64,000 bases of DNA from Myxococcales bacterium (GCA_020633335.1 JACKDU010000001.1:124001-188000), one strand, 5' to 3'; counted from the stretch's first letter, positions 18,671-27,854 are shown. Numbers and translations are program-made. Notes: generated from the sequence alone by a model not told the origin.

Positions 18671-19255
18671 CTACGGGTTCGCGCCGCCGTTGATCCAGGC
18701 CTCGACGGTCGCAAGCTCGGCCGCCGGGAGCGGGACGAGCGGCATCCGATTGCCGCTGCCGCCGACCTCCATGTGCGTGTTGTTCAGCTTGTGCCAGAGG
18801 TAGGAGTCGTCGGTGCTCCCGGGGGCGACGATCTTCATCGACACTGACTGGGTCGACATCACGTCGACGATGTTGGCGTAGGAGTTCGCGGGCTCGAGCG
18901 GGAGCGCCGCGTTGGAGCCGCCCGGCGAGTGGCAGGCCGGGGCGCAGCGGCTGTCCCAGATCGGCTGGACGTCCGCGACGTAGCTGACGTCGCCGCCACC
19001 GCTGGTGCCGCTGCCGGAATCGGTGGCTCCGGTGCTGCCGCTGCCGCTGTCGGTGGCGGAAGCCGAAGCCGAGGCCGAGGCCGAGGCCGAGGCCGACGCG
19101 GAAGCCGACGCCGAGCCCGAGGTCGTCGCGGTGGCGCTCGAGTCAGAGTCGGTCGACGCGGAGTCGTCGCCGGCGCAGGCGACGAGGCCGAGGCTGATGA
19201 GCGCAGCGGCGGCGATGGAGCGGGTGCGGTGAAGGAATCCAGCGGGGATCGTCAT
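18671..19255 (-). CDS. Cytochrome-like lipoprotein with CAPACH motif (paralog 3)
   Basis: 194 residues. The N-terminal signal runs from MTIPAGFLHRTRSI to the lipobox LGLVAC. An Ala/Ser dipeptide linker (ASASAS run) follows, then the shared domain: VADVQPIWDSRCAPACHSPGG, YLWHKLNNTHMEVGG, RMPLVPLPAAELATVEAWINGGANP. The motif is C-A-P-A-C-H, with three residues between the cysteines, unlike CSCH in the two neighbours. All three keep the His and the Met in the (R/Q)MP segment. Electron transfer or a non-heme metal site are both possible. Confidence 0.82.
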   Translation of the reverse strand: MTIPAGFLHRTRSIAAAALISLGLVACAGDDSASTDSDSSATATTSGSASASASASASASASASASATDSGSGSTGATDSGSGTSGGGDVSYVADVQPIWDSRCAPACHSPGGSNAALPLEPANSYANIVDVMSTQSVSMKIVAPGSTDDSYLWHKLNNTHMEVGGSGNRMPLVPLPAAELATVEAWINGGANP

Positions 19256-19296
19256 AGACCCGGCGGGATATCACCCAACGCCGCGCCCCGGCAAGA

Positions 19297-19668
19297 TCAG
19301 TTCATCGCCTCGGGAATGGCCAGGACGAACGCGTGAATCGGCGCCTCGAAGCAGCGGCCGTCGGGACGAAGCATCGTATATGAGCCGTGCATCGAGCCAT
19401 GTGGGGTCCCGAGGACACACCCGCTGGTGTACTCGAAGGACTCCCCCGGATGCAGAAGCGGCTGCACGCCGACGACACCTTCACCCTCGACCTCGCGCGT
19501 CTCGCCGATCGCGTCGGTGATGATCCAGTGGCGGCGACGGAGCTGCGCCGGGTCGACGCCGTCGTTCGAAATCCGCACGGTGTAGGCGAAGGCGAAGCGC
19601 CGATCGCGAGGCGTCGAGCGCTCGGGCAGGTAGGTCGCCCGCACCTCGATGGAGATTCCGTCGCTCAT
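19297..19668 (-). CDS. apaG: ApaG domain protein
   Basis: 123 residues from ATG 19668; a GTG three codons upstream (19677) is possible. The sequence matches ApaG throughout: EVRATYLPERSTPRDRRFAF, YTVRISNDG, LRRRHWIITDAIGETREVEGEGVVG, QPLLHPGESFEYTSGC and GSMHGSYTM. ApaG is a small fibronectin-III-like beta-sandwich protein. In enterobacteria it is linked to Co2+/Mg2+ resistance and Ap4A metabolism, but its biochemical role is unresolved. Cytoplasmic, single gene. Confidence 0.95.
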   Translation of the reverse strand: MSDGISIEVRATYLPERSTPRDRRFAFAYTVRISNDGVDPAQLRRRHWIITDAIGETREVEGEGVVGVQPLLHPGESFEYTSGCVLGTPHGSMHGSYTMLRPDGRCFEAPIHAFVLAIPEAMN

Positions 19669-19785
19669 CTCGCGCACGCCCGCTGACTAGCCGAGCGATC
19701 GCCGTCTTGCAAGGGCCGCGGCGCCCGCCGTGGCGATCGCCGAGGGCCGCGCGACCGCGCGCGCCGCTGCCGCGGGGGCCTCGCC

Positions 19786-21570
19786 CTATTCGAGCCCCTC
19801 AGCCCAGGGGCCGAGGTCGAGGGGCGCAAAGAGGGCGTCGAGGCGCTCGCGCGCCGGCAGGCGCTCGACGCCGAGCCCGCGGGCCTCGTGGTAGGCCGCG
19901 ACCATCGCCGCGAGGAGCTCGCGCGAGAGCGCCGCCCCGTCCTCGAGGGGCTCGTCGAAGAAGCGCGCGGGGAGGGTGTCCTCGGCGATCGTCCAGCCCT
20001 CGCGGCGGTTGTAGAGGTGGCGGAGGGCGACGATCCGCGCGGCCGCCTCGCGGAGCTCGTCCGGGCTCAGGGCGATCCCGGCGGTCATCGCCAGGAGCTC
20101 CGCGCCCTCGACCCAGGGGTCGGCGATCGCCCCCCGCAGGAACTTGCAGAGGATCAGCGCGTCGAGGAGCGCGGCGTGGTCCTCGGTCTCGATCACCCGC
20201 GCGGGGGTCGTCGCCAGCGCGGCCGCGAAGCGATCGACGCCCGGCTGGAGGTCGGCCTGGTACGCGCCGCTGCGGTTGTGGTCGGCGCCGCGGGCCGCGA
20301 CGGCGAGGCCGAGGGCCATCGTCTGCATCGTCCGCGGCTCGTAGCCCGGGAGCTCGAGGCCCTTCACCTGGCAGGCGAAGCGCTCGCTCCCCTGGCCGAC
20401 GCGCGCGGCGACGCGGCGGCTCCCCTCCGCGAGGAGATCGCCGATCCCCTCGCGCGCCGCGATCTTCTCGAGCCAGGGGACGAGGTCGTCGCCGAAGGCG
20501 ATCGGCCAGGGGACGAGGCCCCGCTCGGCGCACTCCATCGCGAAGGCCAGGGTGCCGCCGGCCGAGATCGTGTCGACGCCGAGGCGATCGCAGGCGGCCG
20601 CGGCCGCGAGCACCTGCGCGGGCTCGTCGATCCCGCAGAGCGGCCCGAGGGCGAAGAGGCTCTCGTACTCGAGGCGGGTGCCGCCGAAGCGGTGATCGCA
20701 GCCGATCGTGCAGCCCGCGCAGCCCTCGCGGACGTGGCCGGCCTCGGCGCGGAGGCCCTCGGGCGAGAGGCGGCGGGCCTTCGCGCGGCCGATCGACACC
20801 CGCTGGAAGTTGCGGGCAGGGAGGATCCGCAGGCGATCGAAGGTCTCGAGGTTGGCGACGGTGCCGAGGCGGCGGTACTTGTCGGTCGCCGCCCCGAGGC
20901 TGCGGCGGGCGAGCTCCTTCGCCCGCTCGCGGACCGCCGCTGGATCGGCGAGGGGCGGCGTCGCGTCGCCGTGGACCGTGATCGCCTTGACCCGCTTGGC
21001 GCCGAGGAGCGCCCCGGCGCCGCCGCGGCCGGCGTGGCGCCCGTCGTTGGTCAGGGTCGCGAAGCGGACCAGGCGCTCGCCGGCGGGGCCGATCGCGGCG
21101 ACGCGTCGACCTGCGAGGGCCTCACCGACCTCGGCCGGCGAGGCGCCGGCGAGGGCGGGGCAGGGCTCGACGCGGGCCCTCGTCGGATCCTCGTCGAGGT
21201 GGACGATCGAGAGGTGATCGAGCGCGCCGGTGAGGACGATCGCGTCGACCCCGAGGCGCTTGGCCGCGAGGGCGAAGCGCGACGACGAGAGGCCGTCGCT
21301 GATCCGCCCGGTGAGCGGGCTCTTGCAGATCACCGCGAGCTTGGCGGTGGTCGTCAGCGGGGTCCCGAGGAGGGGCGCGAGGGCGAAGATGAGGGGGGCC
21401 GCGGGCGCGAGCGGATCGACGCCGCGCGGCGCGTAGCGCCAGAGGAGGTGGGCGCCGAGGCCGACGCCGCCGATCAGCGCGCGGGTGATCGCGTCGTCGA
21501 TCGGCACGTGCTCGCAGCGCAGCCGATCGCCGGCGAGGTGGACGTGGAGGAGCCTGCGGAAGACGCCCAT
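19786..21570 (-). CDS. Aldehyde:ferredoxin oxidoreductase (tungsten) family protein
   Basis: 594 residues, normal for the family. AOR features are the N-terminal pterin-binding domain (VGLGAHLLWRYAP, GTPLTTTAKLAVICKSPLTGRISDGL, GPAGERLVRFATLTNDG, GRGGAGALLGAKRVKAI), the [4Fe-4S] ligands CxxCxxxC at Cys284, Cys287 and Cys291, and the fourth Cys475 in LILCKF. Known relatives oxidise aldehydes to acids using a tungsten bis-pterin and ferredoxin; the substrate here is unknown. GAGGGG precedes the ATG. The MoaD-like gene upstream (13-base gap) supports a molybdopterin/tungstopterin function. Confidence 0.92.
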   Translation of the reverse strand: MGVFRRLLHVHLAGDRLRCEHVPIDDAITRALIGGVGLGAHLLWRYAPRGVDPLAPAAPLIFALAPLLGTPLTTTAKLAVICKSPLTGRISDGLSSSRFALAAKRLGVDAIVLTGALDHLSIVHLDEDPTRARVEPCPALAGASPAEVGEALAGRRVAAIGPAGERLVRFATLTNDGRHAGRGGAGALLGAKRVKAITVHGDATPPLADPAAVRERAKELARRSLGAATDKYRRLGTVANLETFDRLRILPARNFQRVSIGRAKARRLSPEGLRAEAGHVREGCAGCTIGCDHRFGGTRLEYESLFALGPLCGIDEPAQVLAAAAACDRLGVDTISAGGTLAFAMECAERGLVPWPIAFGDDLVPWLEKIAAREGIGDLLAEGSRRVAARVGQGSERFACQVKGLELPGYEPRTMQTMALGLAVAARGADHNRSGAYQADLQPGVDRFAAALATTPARVIETEDHAALLDALILCKFLRGAIADPWVEGAELLAMTAGIALSPDELREAAARIVALRHLYNRREGWTIAEDTLPARFFDEPLEDGAALSRELLAAMVAAYHEARGLGVERLPARERLDALFAPLDLGPWAEGLE

Positions 21571-21583
21571 CGGGGGCCCCTCG

Positions 21584-21847
21584 CTAGCCGCCGGCCTGGG
21601 CCGAGATCACCACCAGGACCGCGCCGTCGGCGATCGCCTCGGCGGGGTCGTCGAGGAGGCGACGGCCGTCGATCGCCACCCGCGCGTGCTCGCTGAGGTG
21701 GCCGCGCGCGTCGACGATCGCCGGCACCAGACCGGGGAGCGCCTGGGCGAGCGCGCCGAGGACCTCCGCGAGGCTCCCGGCCGCGACCGCGCAGCGCTCG
21801 GCGCCGGCGTAGAGGCGCGGGAGCCCGTAGAGCTCGACCTCGACCAT
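21584..21847 (-). CDS. MoaD/ThiS-like sulfur-carrier protein
   Basis: 87 residues with the ubiquitin-like fold pattern: VEVELYGLPRLYAG, SLAEVLGALAQALPGL, ARVAIDGRRLLDDP and a terminal VLVVISAQAGG. The C-terminal Gly-Gly is the site thiocarboxylated in MoaD and ThiS. It is directly upstream of the AOR-family gene and downstream of the membrane-anchored protein gene, each gap only 13 bases, so one operon. AOR genes elsewhere often pair with such a MoaD-like gene, presumably for tungstopterin dithiolene sulfur. Confidence 0.88.
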   Translation of the reverse strand: MVEVELYGLPRLYAGAERCAVAAGSLAEVLGALAQALPGLVPAIVDARGHLSEHARVAIDGRRLLDDPAEAIADGAVLVVISAQAGG

Positions 21848-21860
21848 CGCCGCCGCGGGC

Positions 21861-22472
21861 CTAGCCCTCGTCCGCGAGGACGCCGATCGCGGCCTCGTCC
21901 TCGGAGCTCGGGGCGGCCGCGAGCGCGTCGGCGTCGATCGGCGCGAGGACGCCGTCGAGGCCGCGGAGCTCGGGGTTCTCGGCGATCAGCGCGGCCAGGC
22001 TCGCCTCGCCCTCGGCGAGGTCGCCGTGGGGCTCGACCACCCAGTCGTGGCGGCTGTAGAAGTGGATCGAGCGGTGGCCGCGGGTCATCTCGAGGCAGAG
22101 CTCGAAGGGCCGCGGCGCCTCGCCGGCGCACTCCCAGGTGCGGACGGTGAACTCGGTGCGCACCCGCTCCTGCGGGAAGTCGAGGGTGAGGCGGTCCTCC
22201 TCGCGGAACCACTTGAAGACCTCGATGACGTGGCGCCACGCCGACGAGCGCCCGACCGTGCCGAAGCGGCCGTCGCGGGTGTCGAGGACCAGGAGGTGGG
22301 TGATCATGTCGCGGTCGTCGTTCGGCAGGCGCTCGAGCCAGACGTGGTTGGTCAGGAAGCGGGCGTTGGTCGCCTCGGCCTCGCCGAGGACACAGGTGCC
22401 CACCTTCCACGCACCGAACGCACATGCGCCCACCACCGCTACCGAGAGGATCGTTCCCTTGAGCTTCGCCAT
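21861..22472 (-). CDS. Membrane-anchored protein, unknown function
   Basis: 203 residues. MAKLKGTILSVAVVGACAFG starts an N-terminal membrane anchor or uncleaved signal, followed by a soluble domain of mixed strands (TNHVWLERLPND, MITHLLVLDTRDGRFG, EVFKWFREEDRLTLDFPQ, RTEFTVRTWEC) and an acidic Ala-rich tail. The paired Cys (WECAGE, FELCLE) could form a disulfide if exported. No family recognised. It is first gene of the putative operon with the MoaD-like and AOR genes, though the link may be only positional. Confidence 0.7.
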   Translation of the reverse strand: MAKLKGTILSVAVVGACAFGAWKVGTCVLGEAEATNARFLTNHVWLERLPNDDRDMITHLLVLDTRDGRFGTVGRSSAWRHVIEVFKWFREEDRLTLDFPQERVRTEFTVRTWECAGEAPRPFELCLEMTRGHRSIHFYSRHDWVVEPHGDLAEGEASLAALIAENPELRGLDGVLAPIDADALAAAPSSEDEAAIGVLADEG

Positions 22473-22860
22473 GGGGCCGAGTGTGCATCAGCGGAGGGGG
22501 GGCAACAAGGCGGCCGGTCGCGCGGGGCGGCGGTCTGGGGGCGTGGTAGGATGCGTCAGTGTCCGTTGGCGGCAGCGATGCCGCGGAGCGAAACGCCCCG
22601 CGGCCGGCTCCAGGCATCCTGCAAGCCCTCCGGGACCTCCCGCCGCCGCGCTCGTTTCCGCCCCTCGGGCGCCGGCCGCCGCCCGGGGGTGAGCGGGCCG
22701 AGGAGGGGGGGCCGACGGGGCCGCAGGCGGCCCCCAGGCGCCGTCGCTGAGCGACGCCGAGGCACCCGCAGGCGAGGGCGCCGAGGCGTCGACCCAGGCG
22801 GCCGCGGCCGGTCCTGCGAGCGAGGGCGAGGACCCGTCGACGGCGGCGCGGGCCGAGTCG
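22473..22860. other. 388-base region upstream of the kinase
   Basis: It separates the membrane-protein start from the annotated kinase start. The kinase frame is open back to a TGA at 22690-22692, and its Ala/Glu-rich composition continues through 22693-22860 without ATG, GTG or TTG. A GTG at 22559 in another frame is preceded by AGGA seven bases upstream. A one-base gain in the seven-G run near 22704-22711 would join it to the kinase frame. The true N-terminus may thus lie here. Confidence 0.45.
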
Positions 22861-23000
22861 GTGAGCGCGGGCGAGGTGTCGTCGACGGCGGCGCGGGCGG
22901 AGTCGGCGAGCGCGGGCGAGGTGTCGTCGACGGCGGCGCGGGCGGAGTCGGCGAGCGCGAGCGAGGCGTCGACGACACCGCGGGCCGAGTCGGCGAGCGC
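22816..23000. repeat. 45-bp tandem repeat in the kinase N-terminal linker
   Basis: Two nearly identical 45-base units at 22861-22905 and 22906-22950 encode SAGEVSSTAARAESA. Diverged copies lie on either side. The repeat continues unbroken upstream of the GTG at 22861, which argues against that codon as a natural gene start. Confidence 0.8.
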
Positions 23001-25771
23001 GAGCTCGGCGGAGGCGTCGGCCCCCTCGTGGTCCGCGTCCGCCGCTCGCTCGGCCTCGTCGCTGGTCGCGGCGGCCCTGCGGGAGCGGCCGCCGGCAGCG
23101 ACCGAGGCGTCGACCGATGAGCAGGCCGGCGTCGAGGATCTCCAGCAGACGCCGGTGACCGGCGAGGTCGTGATCCGGGCCGACGGGAAGCTCGCCCACC
23201 GCCCCCTCGATCGCGGCGGCGAGGCGGGCCCGCGTGCGCCCGGCGTGCCGATGGCCATCGACCGCTCGCACGACGCGACACCGCCGGTGCCGATCCGGGC
23301 GCTCGAGGGCGAGGCCGAGTCGACGCTCGCCGCGCGCGGGGCGGGCCCGCGGGCGACCGACGAGGCGGCTGGCGGCGAGGCGTCGAGCGAGGGCGAGGGC
23401 GGCAACGGCGAGCCCGTCCCCGCCCAGATCAGCCGCTTCACCGTGCTCCAGCGCCTCGGCTCCGGCGGCATGGGGGTGGTCTACGCCGCCTACGACCCCG
23501 AGCTCGACCGCCGGGTCGCGCTCAAGGTCCTCCGCGCCCAGGTCTCGCAGTCGAGCTCGAGCTCGACCGCCCGCGCCCGCCTCCTCCGCGAGGCGAAGGC
23601 GCTGGCCAAGCTCTCGCACCCCAACGTCGTCGCGATCTACGACGTCGGGACGATCGACGATCAGGTCTTCATCGCCATGGAGTTCGTCAAGGGGATGACC
23701 CTGACGGAGTGGACCCGGCAGCCGCCCGAGCCGCTCGCCGACGGCTCGCAGCCGGCGCGCCGGGCCTGGCAGGACGTCCTCGGGATCTTCCTCCAGGCGG
23801 GGCGCGGGCTCGCGGCCGCCCACAAGGCGGGGATCATCCACCGCGACTTCAAGCCCGACAACGTCCTCATCGGCCGCGACGGCCGGGTGCGGGTCGTCGA
23901 CTTCGGCCTCGCGCGCGCCGACTCCAACCACCCCGAGCGGCCCGACACCTTCGCCGACGCGATCAAGTCGGTCGCCACCGAGAGCTCGTCGGTCTTCGAG
24001 CTCAAGCTCACCCGCCCGGGGGGCATGGCCGGGACCCCGGCCTACATGGCGCCGGAGCAGTACGCCAACCTCCAGGTCGACGCGCGCACCGATCAGTTCT
24101 CGTTCTGCGTCGCCCTCTACGAGGGGCTCTACGGCGAGCGGCCCTTCCTCGGCAACACCGTCGCCCGGGTCCGCAAGGCGGTCCTCAACGGCAAGATCGC
24201 ACCTGAGCCAAAGGACAGCAATGTCCCGCAATGGCTGCGGAAGATCCTGATCCGCGGGCTCGCGGTCCACCCCGGCGCCCGCTACCCGTCGATGGACGCG
24301 CTCCTCGCCGAGCTCTCCGACGACCCCGGGCGGCCGCAGCGGAGCTGGCTGCGGGTCGGCCTCGTCGCCGTCGCGATCCTCCTCATCGGCGCCTTCGGCT
24401 ACGCCCAGCTCCGCGGCCAGAGCGAGGGGCGCCTCCTCGACGGCCCCTCCTGCGAGGACGAGGCGCGGCCGCTCGCGGAGGCCTTCGGCGTGCCCCGGCG
24501 GGCGGCGCTCGCCGACGCCTTCGCGGCGACCGGCCTCGCCGACGCCGGCGCGACCTGGCGGCGGGTCGAGGATCTGCTGACGGAGATGACCCGTGACTGG
24601 ACGCGGACCCACGGCTGGGTCTGCACGATCGGCCACCTCCACGGCGACACATCGAGCTCCTTCGTCGACCTCCAGCGCTCCTGCCTGATCCGTCGCCTGG
24701 GGCCGCTGCGGGCGCTCACCGACGCGCTCGGCGAGATCTCGCCGACGACGCTGGGGGCGGCGGTGCCGGCCGCCCACGCGCTCCTCGCCCTCACGCCCTG
24801 CGCCGACCCGAGCTCGCTGCGGGCGCGGGTCGACGAGCCCGCGGCGGGCGAGCTCGCCGACCTCGGCGCGAGCCTGCGCTTGAGCCTCGATCGGGCGAGC
24901 GCGGCGTTCTGGCTCGGTCGGATCGACGAGGCGCTGACGATGTCGCGGCAGGTGACGAACGAGGCCTCGCACGTCGATCACCTCGCGGTCCGGGCCGAGG
25001 CCTACCTCCTCCAGGGGACGATCGAGGAGGCGAGCGGCGACTACGACGCGGCCGATCGCAACCTCAAGGAGGCGCTCTGGCATGCCGAGGCGAGCCGCCA
25101 CGACGAGGTCGCGGTCGACTCGCTCACCCACCTCGTGCGGGTCCTCGGCGTCCACCTCCGGCGCGACGAGGAGGTCGAGCAGCTCTCGCTGCGGCTCACC
25201 GCCGCGGTCCGCCGCCTCGGCGATCGTCGCCGGGACGCCCGCGCCCACCACAGCCTCGGCCTCGCGGCCGCCGCCCGCGGGCACCACGAGGCGGCGATCG
25301 TCCGCCTCGAGAACGCGGTTGAGACCGCGAGCAAGATCGGCGGCTCCCACGGCCGCCTCCTCGGCGCCGAGATCATGGTCGACCTCGGGCGCTTCGCTCG
25401 CGGCGGCCGGGCGCGTCGGCGAGGCGATCGAGGTCCAGCAGAAGGCGGTCGACGCCTTCGAGGTGTCGATGGGGACCAACCACCCGGCGGTGGCGACCGC
25501 GACCCTCGCGCTCTGCGAGAGCGCGGCCGCCCTCGGCGAGCTCGGTCGGGCGCTGCGGAGCTGCCGGCGGGCGCTCGAGCTGCGGGCCGATCCCTCGGTG
25601 CCCTCCCACCTCCGGGCCGAGGCCCGCTTCGCCCAGGCCCGCGTGCTCTTCGCGTCGAAGCGCAGCGACGAGGCGCTCGCCGAGGCCCGCCTCGCCCGCG
25701 ACGAGGCCGCGACGAGCGCGCTCGGGCGGCCGCTCAGCGAGAAGATCGGCGCCTGGCTGCGCGGCCGTTGA
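22861..25771 (+). CDS. Ser/Thr protein kinase with TM segment and TPR domain (frameshifted near 25393)
   Basis: The first in-frame start is GTG 22861, without a ribosome site. An Ala/Ser/Glu-rich region (about 1-185) with 15-residue repeats precedes a Hanks-type kinase domain: LGSGGMGVVYAAYD (near 195), VALKVL (Lys near 220), HRDFKPDN (near 327), VDFGLARAD (near 347), MAPEQYA. One TM helix follows (near 499-517), then an extracytoplasmic TPR domain. Near 25393 the conserved sequence jumps one frame, from MVDLGR to SLAAAGRVGEAIEVQQKAVD, and ends at 25771 with KIGAWLRGR. Read unshifted, the last ~120 residues are Arg/Gly junk ending at 25791. The probable cause is one extra base around 25391-25395. 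Typical myxobacterial signalling kinase. Confidence 0.85.
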
Positions 25772-25780
25772 GAGCGATGA

Positions 25781-25858
25781 ACATGTCTTAATAGACATGT
25801 GTTGTCCGATCGCTGGTGAGTGATCTGCGAATCCTCGACAATGTCCCTTAGGACATGT
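25781..25858. terminator. Pair of AT-rich hairpins between convergent genes
   Basis: Hairpin 1: ACATGTCT (25781-25788) and AGACATGT (25793-25800), loop TAAT. Hairpin 2: ATGTCC (25841-25846) and GGACAT (25851-25856). Both share an ACATGTC core and lie between the kinase stop and the stop of the caspase-like gene. Similar hairpins occur near 61802 and inside the terminator at 10267-10315. Confidence 0.6.
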
Positions 25859-25866
25859 TATGCGAA

Positions 25867-26867
25867 TCAGCCGTCGCCCGCGGCCGTCGCCGCCTCGTCG
25901 GGCTCGGGCTCGGGCTCGGGCGCGCTCGAGAAGAAGACCGGCAGCGAGGGCGTCGCCCCCTCGCGCCGCTCGAGCTCGCCGACCCCGCGCCGGAGCTCGC
26001 GGAAGAGCTCCCGCCAGGCGATCTCCGGCGGCGTCTTCCCCTCGCCGAGGCGCCGCAGGAGCGCGCCGAAGAGCCCGCCGAAGTAGGTCTGCTCGGGCCC
26101 CGCGTCGCAGCCGAAGCTGGTCCGGTCAAAGCGCGCCGAGGCGATGATCGTCAGGTTTGAGAGCGCCCGCACCTCGGCCGTCCGATCGCGCGGCTCGACG
26201 ATGAAGCCGCCGCTGTGACAGCCCTGGAGGACGACGATCTTCGGGGTCTGGGGCGGGAAGGCGCCGAGGAGCGCGGCCATCAGGTCGGGGGTCCAGAGGA
26301 GGTCGTCCGGGTCGGCGCCGCCGCGGTAGGCCGCGAGGATCGCCCGCGCCCGATAGCCGCTCCCGGGCCCGGCGCCGAGCTGGATCACGTAGCGGTCGAG
26401 GAGCGCCCGCTCGTCCGGCGGCAGCGCGGCGTCCTCGTCGATGAGCCCGTCGAGCCCGTGGCTGGTGACGTAGAGGTAGACGAAGGGCGGCGCGTGGGCG
26501 CTCGCCTCGGCGAGGTGGCGGCGGAGGAGGGCGGTCGACGCCGGGTAGCAGCCGCCGAGCTCGGTGAAGAGGCGGCGGTACTGCGCCCGATCGCCGCGGA
26601 ACGCCGCCCGCGTCGGCTTCGCGTAGTAGCAGGCGATCTCGTCGGCGGCGACGCCCTGGGCGAGCCAGAAGCGCCGCTGGTCGGCGACCTCGTCGATGAA
26701 GTTGGCGACGTCGTCACCGCCGGCGACCAGGAAGATCCGGGCCTGCGGCGAGAGCGGAGCGTCGGCGTAGGGCGCCTCGCGGACGTAGGCGCGGTGGGTG
26801 AGGGGGCCGCGCAGGCGCTGGCGAGCGCGACGATGGCCGCGAGGAGCGAGCGCCGGCCGATCCGCAC
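25867..26867 (-). CDS. Caspase/legumain-like (clan CD) cysteine peptidase lipoprotein (frameshifted at 26802-26806)
   Basis: In one frame a GTG at 26867 opens a lipoprotein signal RIGRRSLLAAIVALASAC. The conserved domain lies in the next frame from about 26802. Adding one base to the five-base run at 26802-26806 joins them as CAAPLTHRAYVREAPYADAP. The catalytic domain has a beta-strand start (ARIFLVAGGDDVANFIDEV), a His-Gly dyad in VYLYVTSHGLDG and a Cys in IVVLQGCHSGGF, the order expected of clan CD peptidases. The C13 (legumain-type) subgroup is likelier than caspases because of the S-H-G and G-C-H-S-G-G context. It ends in a Glu/Pro-rich tail. The substrate is unknown; extracytoplasmic location is inferred. 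Convergent with the kinase gene. Confidence 0.75.
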
Positions 26868-26988
26868 CCTCGCAGCATACGCGCCGCGGCGTCGCCCGTC
26901 GCGGGCCGTCGCCGGCCAGCAACGCGAGACGCGCCCGCGCGGCCGAGGCCGCCGCGGGCGCGTCCGGGTCGACGCGAGGTCGACGGGG

Positions 26989-27795
26989 CTAGGACGCGGC
27001 CGAGGTCCCGCCGCCGCTGTGGCCGATGCCGGCGAGGAAGCCCTCGATGATCGCGGCGGTCTCGGCCGGGCGCTCGACCTGGACGTAGTGCCCGGGGCCG
27101 CGGAGGACCGCGAGGCGGGCCCTGGCGATCGGGTCGACGACCGCGGCGGTGAGGAACTCCGGCGGCAGGAAGGGATCGTCGGTGGCGACGCAGAGGGTCG
27201 GCGCCTGGATCGCGCCGAGGCGATCGGCGAAGCCGCCGGTCATCCAGGCGTCGAAGCTCTCGGCGATGCACTCCGGCGAGACGCTCGCGCCGAGGCCGAG
27301 GAGGCGCTCGGTGCTCTCCTCGTTCAGCTCCTTGCAGGCCATCCCGAGGATCGTCGCCTGGGGATCGCGGGTCGAAGCGCCGCGGAAGAGGCCCTGGGCC
27401 TCGGGCGGGAGCGGGATCCCGGAGGCCGGCACCGGGCAGAGGAGGACGAGGCCCGAGACCCGCTCGGGGGCGGTCGCCGCGAGGAGCTGGGCGATCTGCC
27501 CGCCCATCGAGTGGCCGACGACGACGAAGGGATCGCTCGAGACCTCGTCCATGAGGCCGACGAGGTCGGCGACGTAGCGCTCGATGGTGTAGCCGCCCTC
27601 TGGCTTGTCGGAGTCGCCGGCGCCCCGCTGATCGGGGATCACGGAGCGGAGCTCCGCGTGGTTGATCCGGGCGAGGACGTCGTCGTAGACGCCCCCGTTC
27701 ATCATCCACCCGTGGACGAAGAGGACGTTGTTGTTGCCCGAGCCCTCGACTCGGTAGGCGATCTTCACCTGATCATCGCTCGTGTAGGTCGGCAC
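26989..27795 (-). CDS. Alpha/beta hydrolase
   Basis: 268 residues from a GTG at 27795, supported by AGGAGGA six bases upstream. The fold signatures are FVHGWMM (oxyanion region), VVVGHSMGGQ with nucleophile Ser96, acid Asp206/207 in VATDDPF, and His236 in GPGHYVQVE. It resembles lactone hydrolase, haloperoxidase and ester hydrolase-like members. No signal peptide, so cytoplasmic. The substrate cannot be inferred. It sits downstream of the giant TPR gene but is separated from it by a strong terminator. Confidence 0.92.
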   Translation of the reverse strand: MPTYTSDDQVKIAYRVEGSGNNNVLFVHGWMMNGGVYDDVLARINHAELRSVIPDQRGAGDSDKPEGGYTIERYVADLVGLMDEVSSDPFVVVGHSMGGQIAQLLAATAPERVSGLVLLCPVPASGIPLPPEAQGLFRGASTRDPQATILGMACKELNEESTERLLGLGASVSPECIAESFDAWMTGGFADRLGAIQAPTLCVATDDPFLPPEFLTAAVVDPIARARLAVLRGPGHYVQVERPAETAAIIEGFLAGIGHSGGGTSAAS

Positions 27796-27854
27796 CGCGC
27801 TCCTCCTGACGATCGATTCTAGGTCGAAACCCGCGGGCGGTGAAAGTGCCTTCG

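Noticed and set aside
22816..23000. CRISPR-like array
   Set aside because: Repeats are directly adjacent 45-base coding units without spacers.
21607..25479. 1,290-codon minus-strand frame
   Set aside because: Shadow of the kinase and the operon genes; the Arg/Pro-rich translation has no family signature.
25082..25771. Separate small gene at the kinase 3' end
   Set aside because: It continues the kinase TPR domain after a frameshift and has no start of its own in the conserved part.
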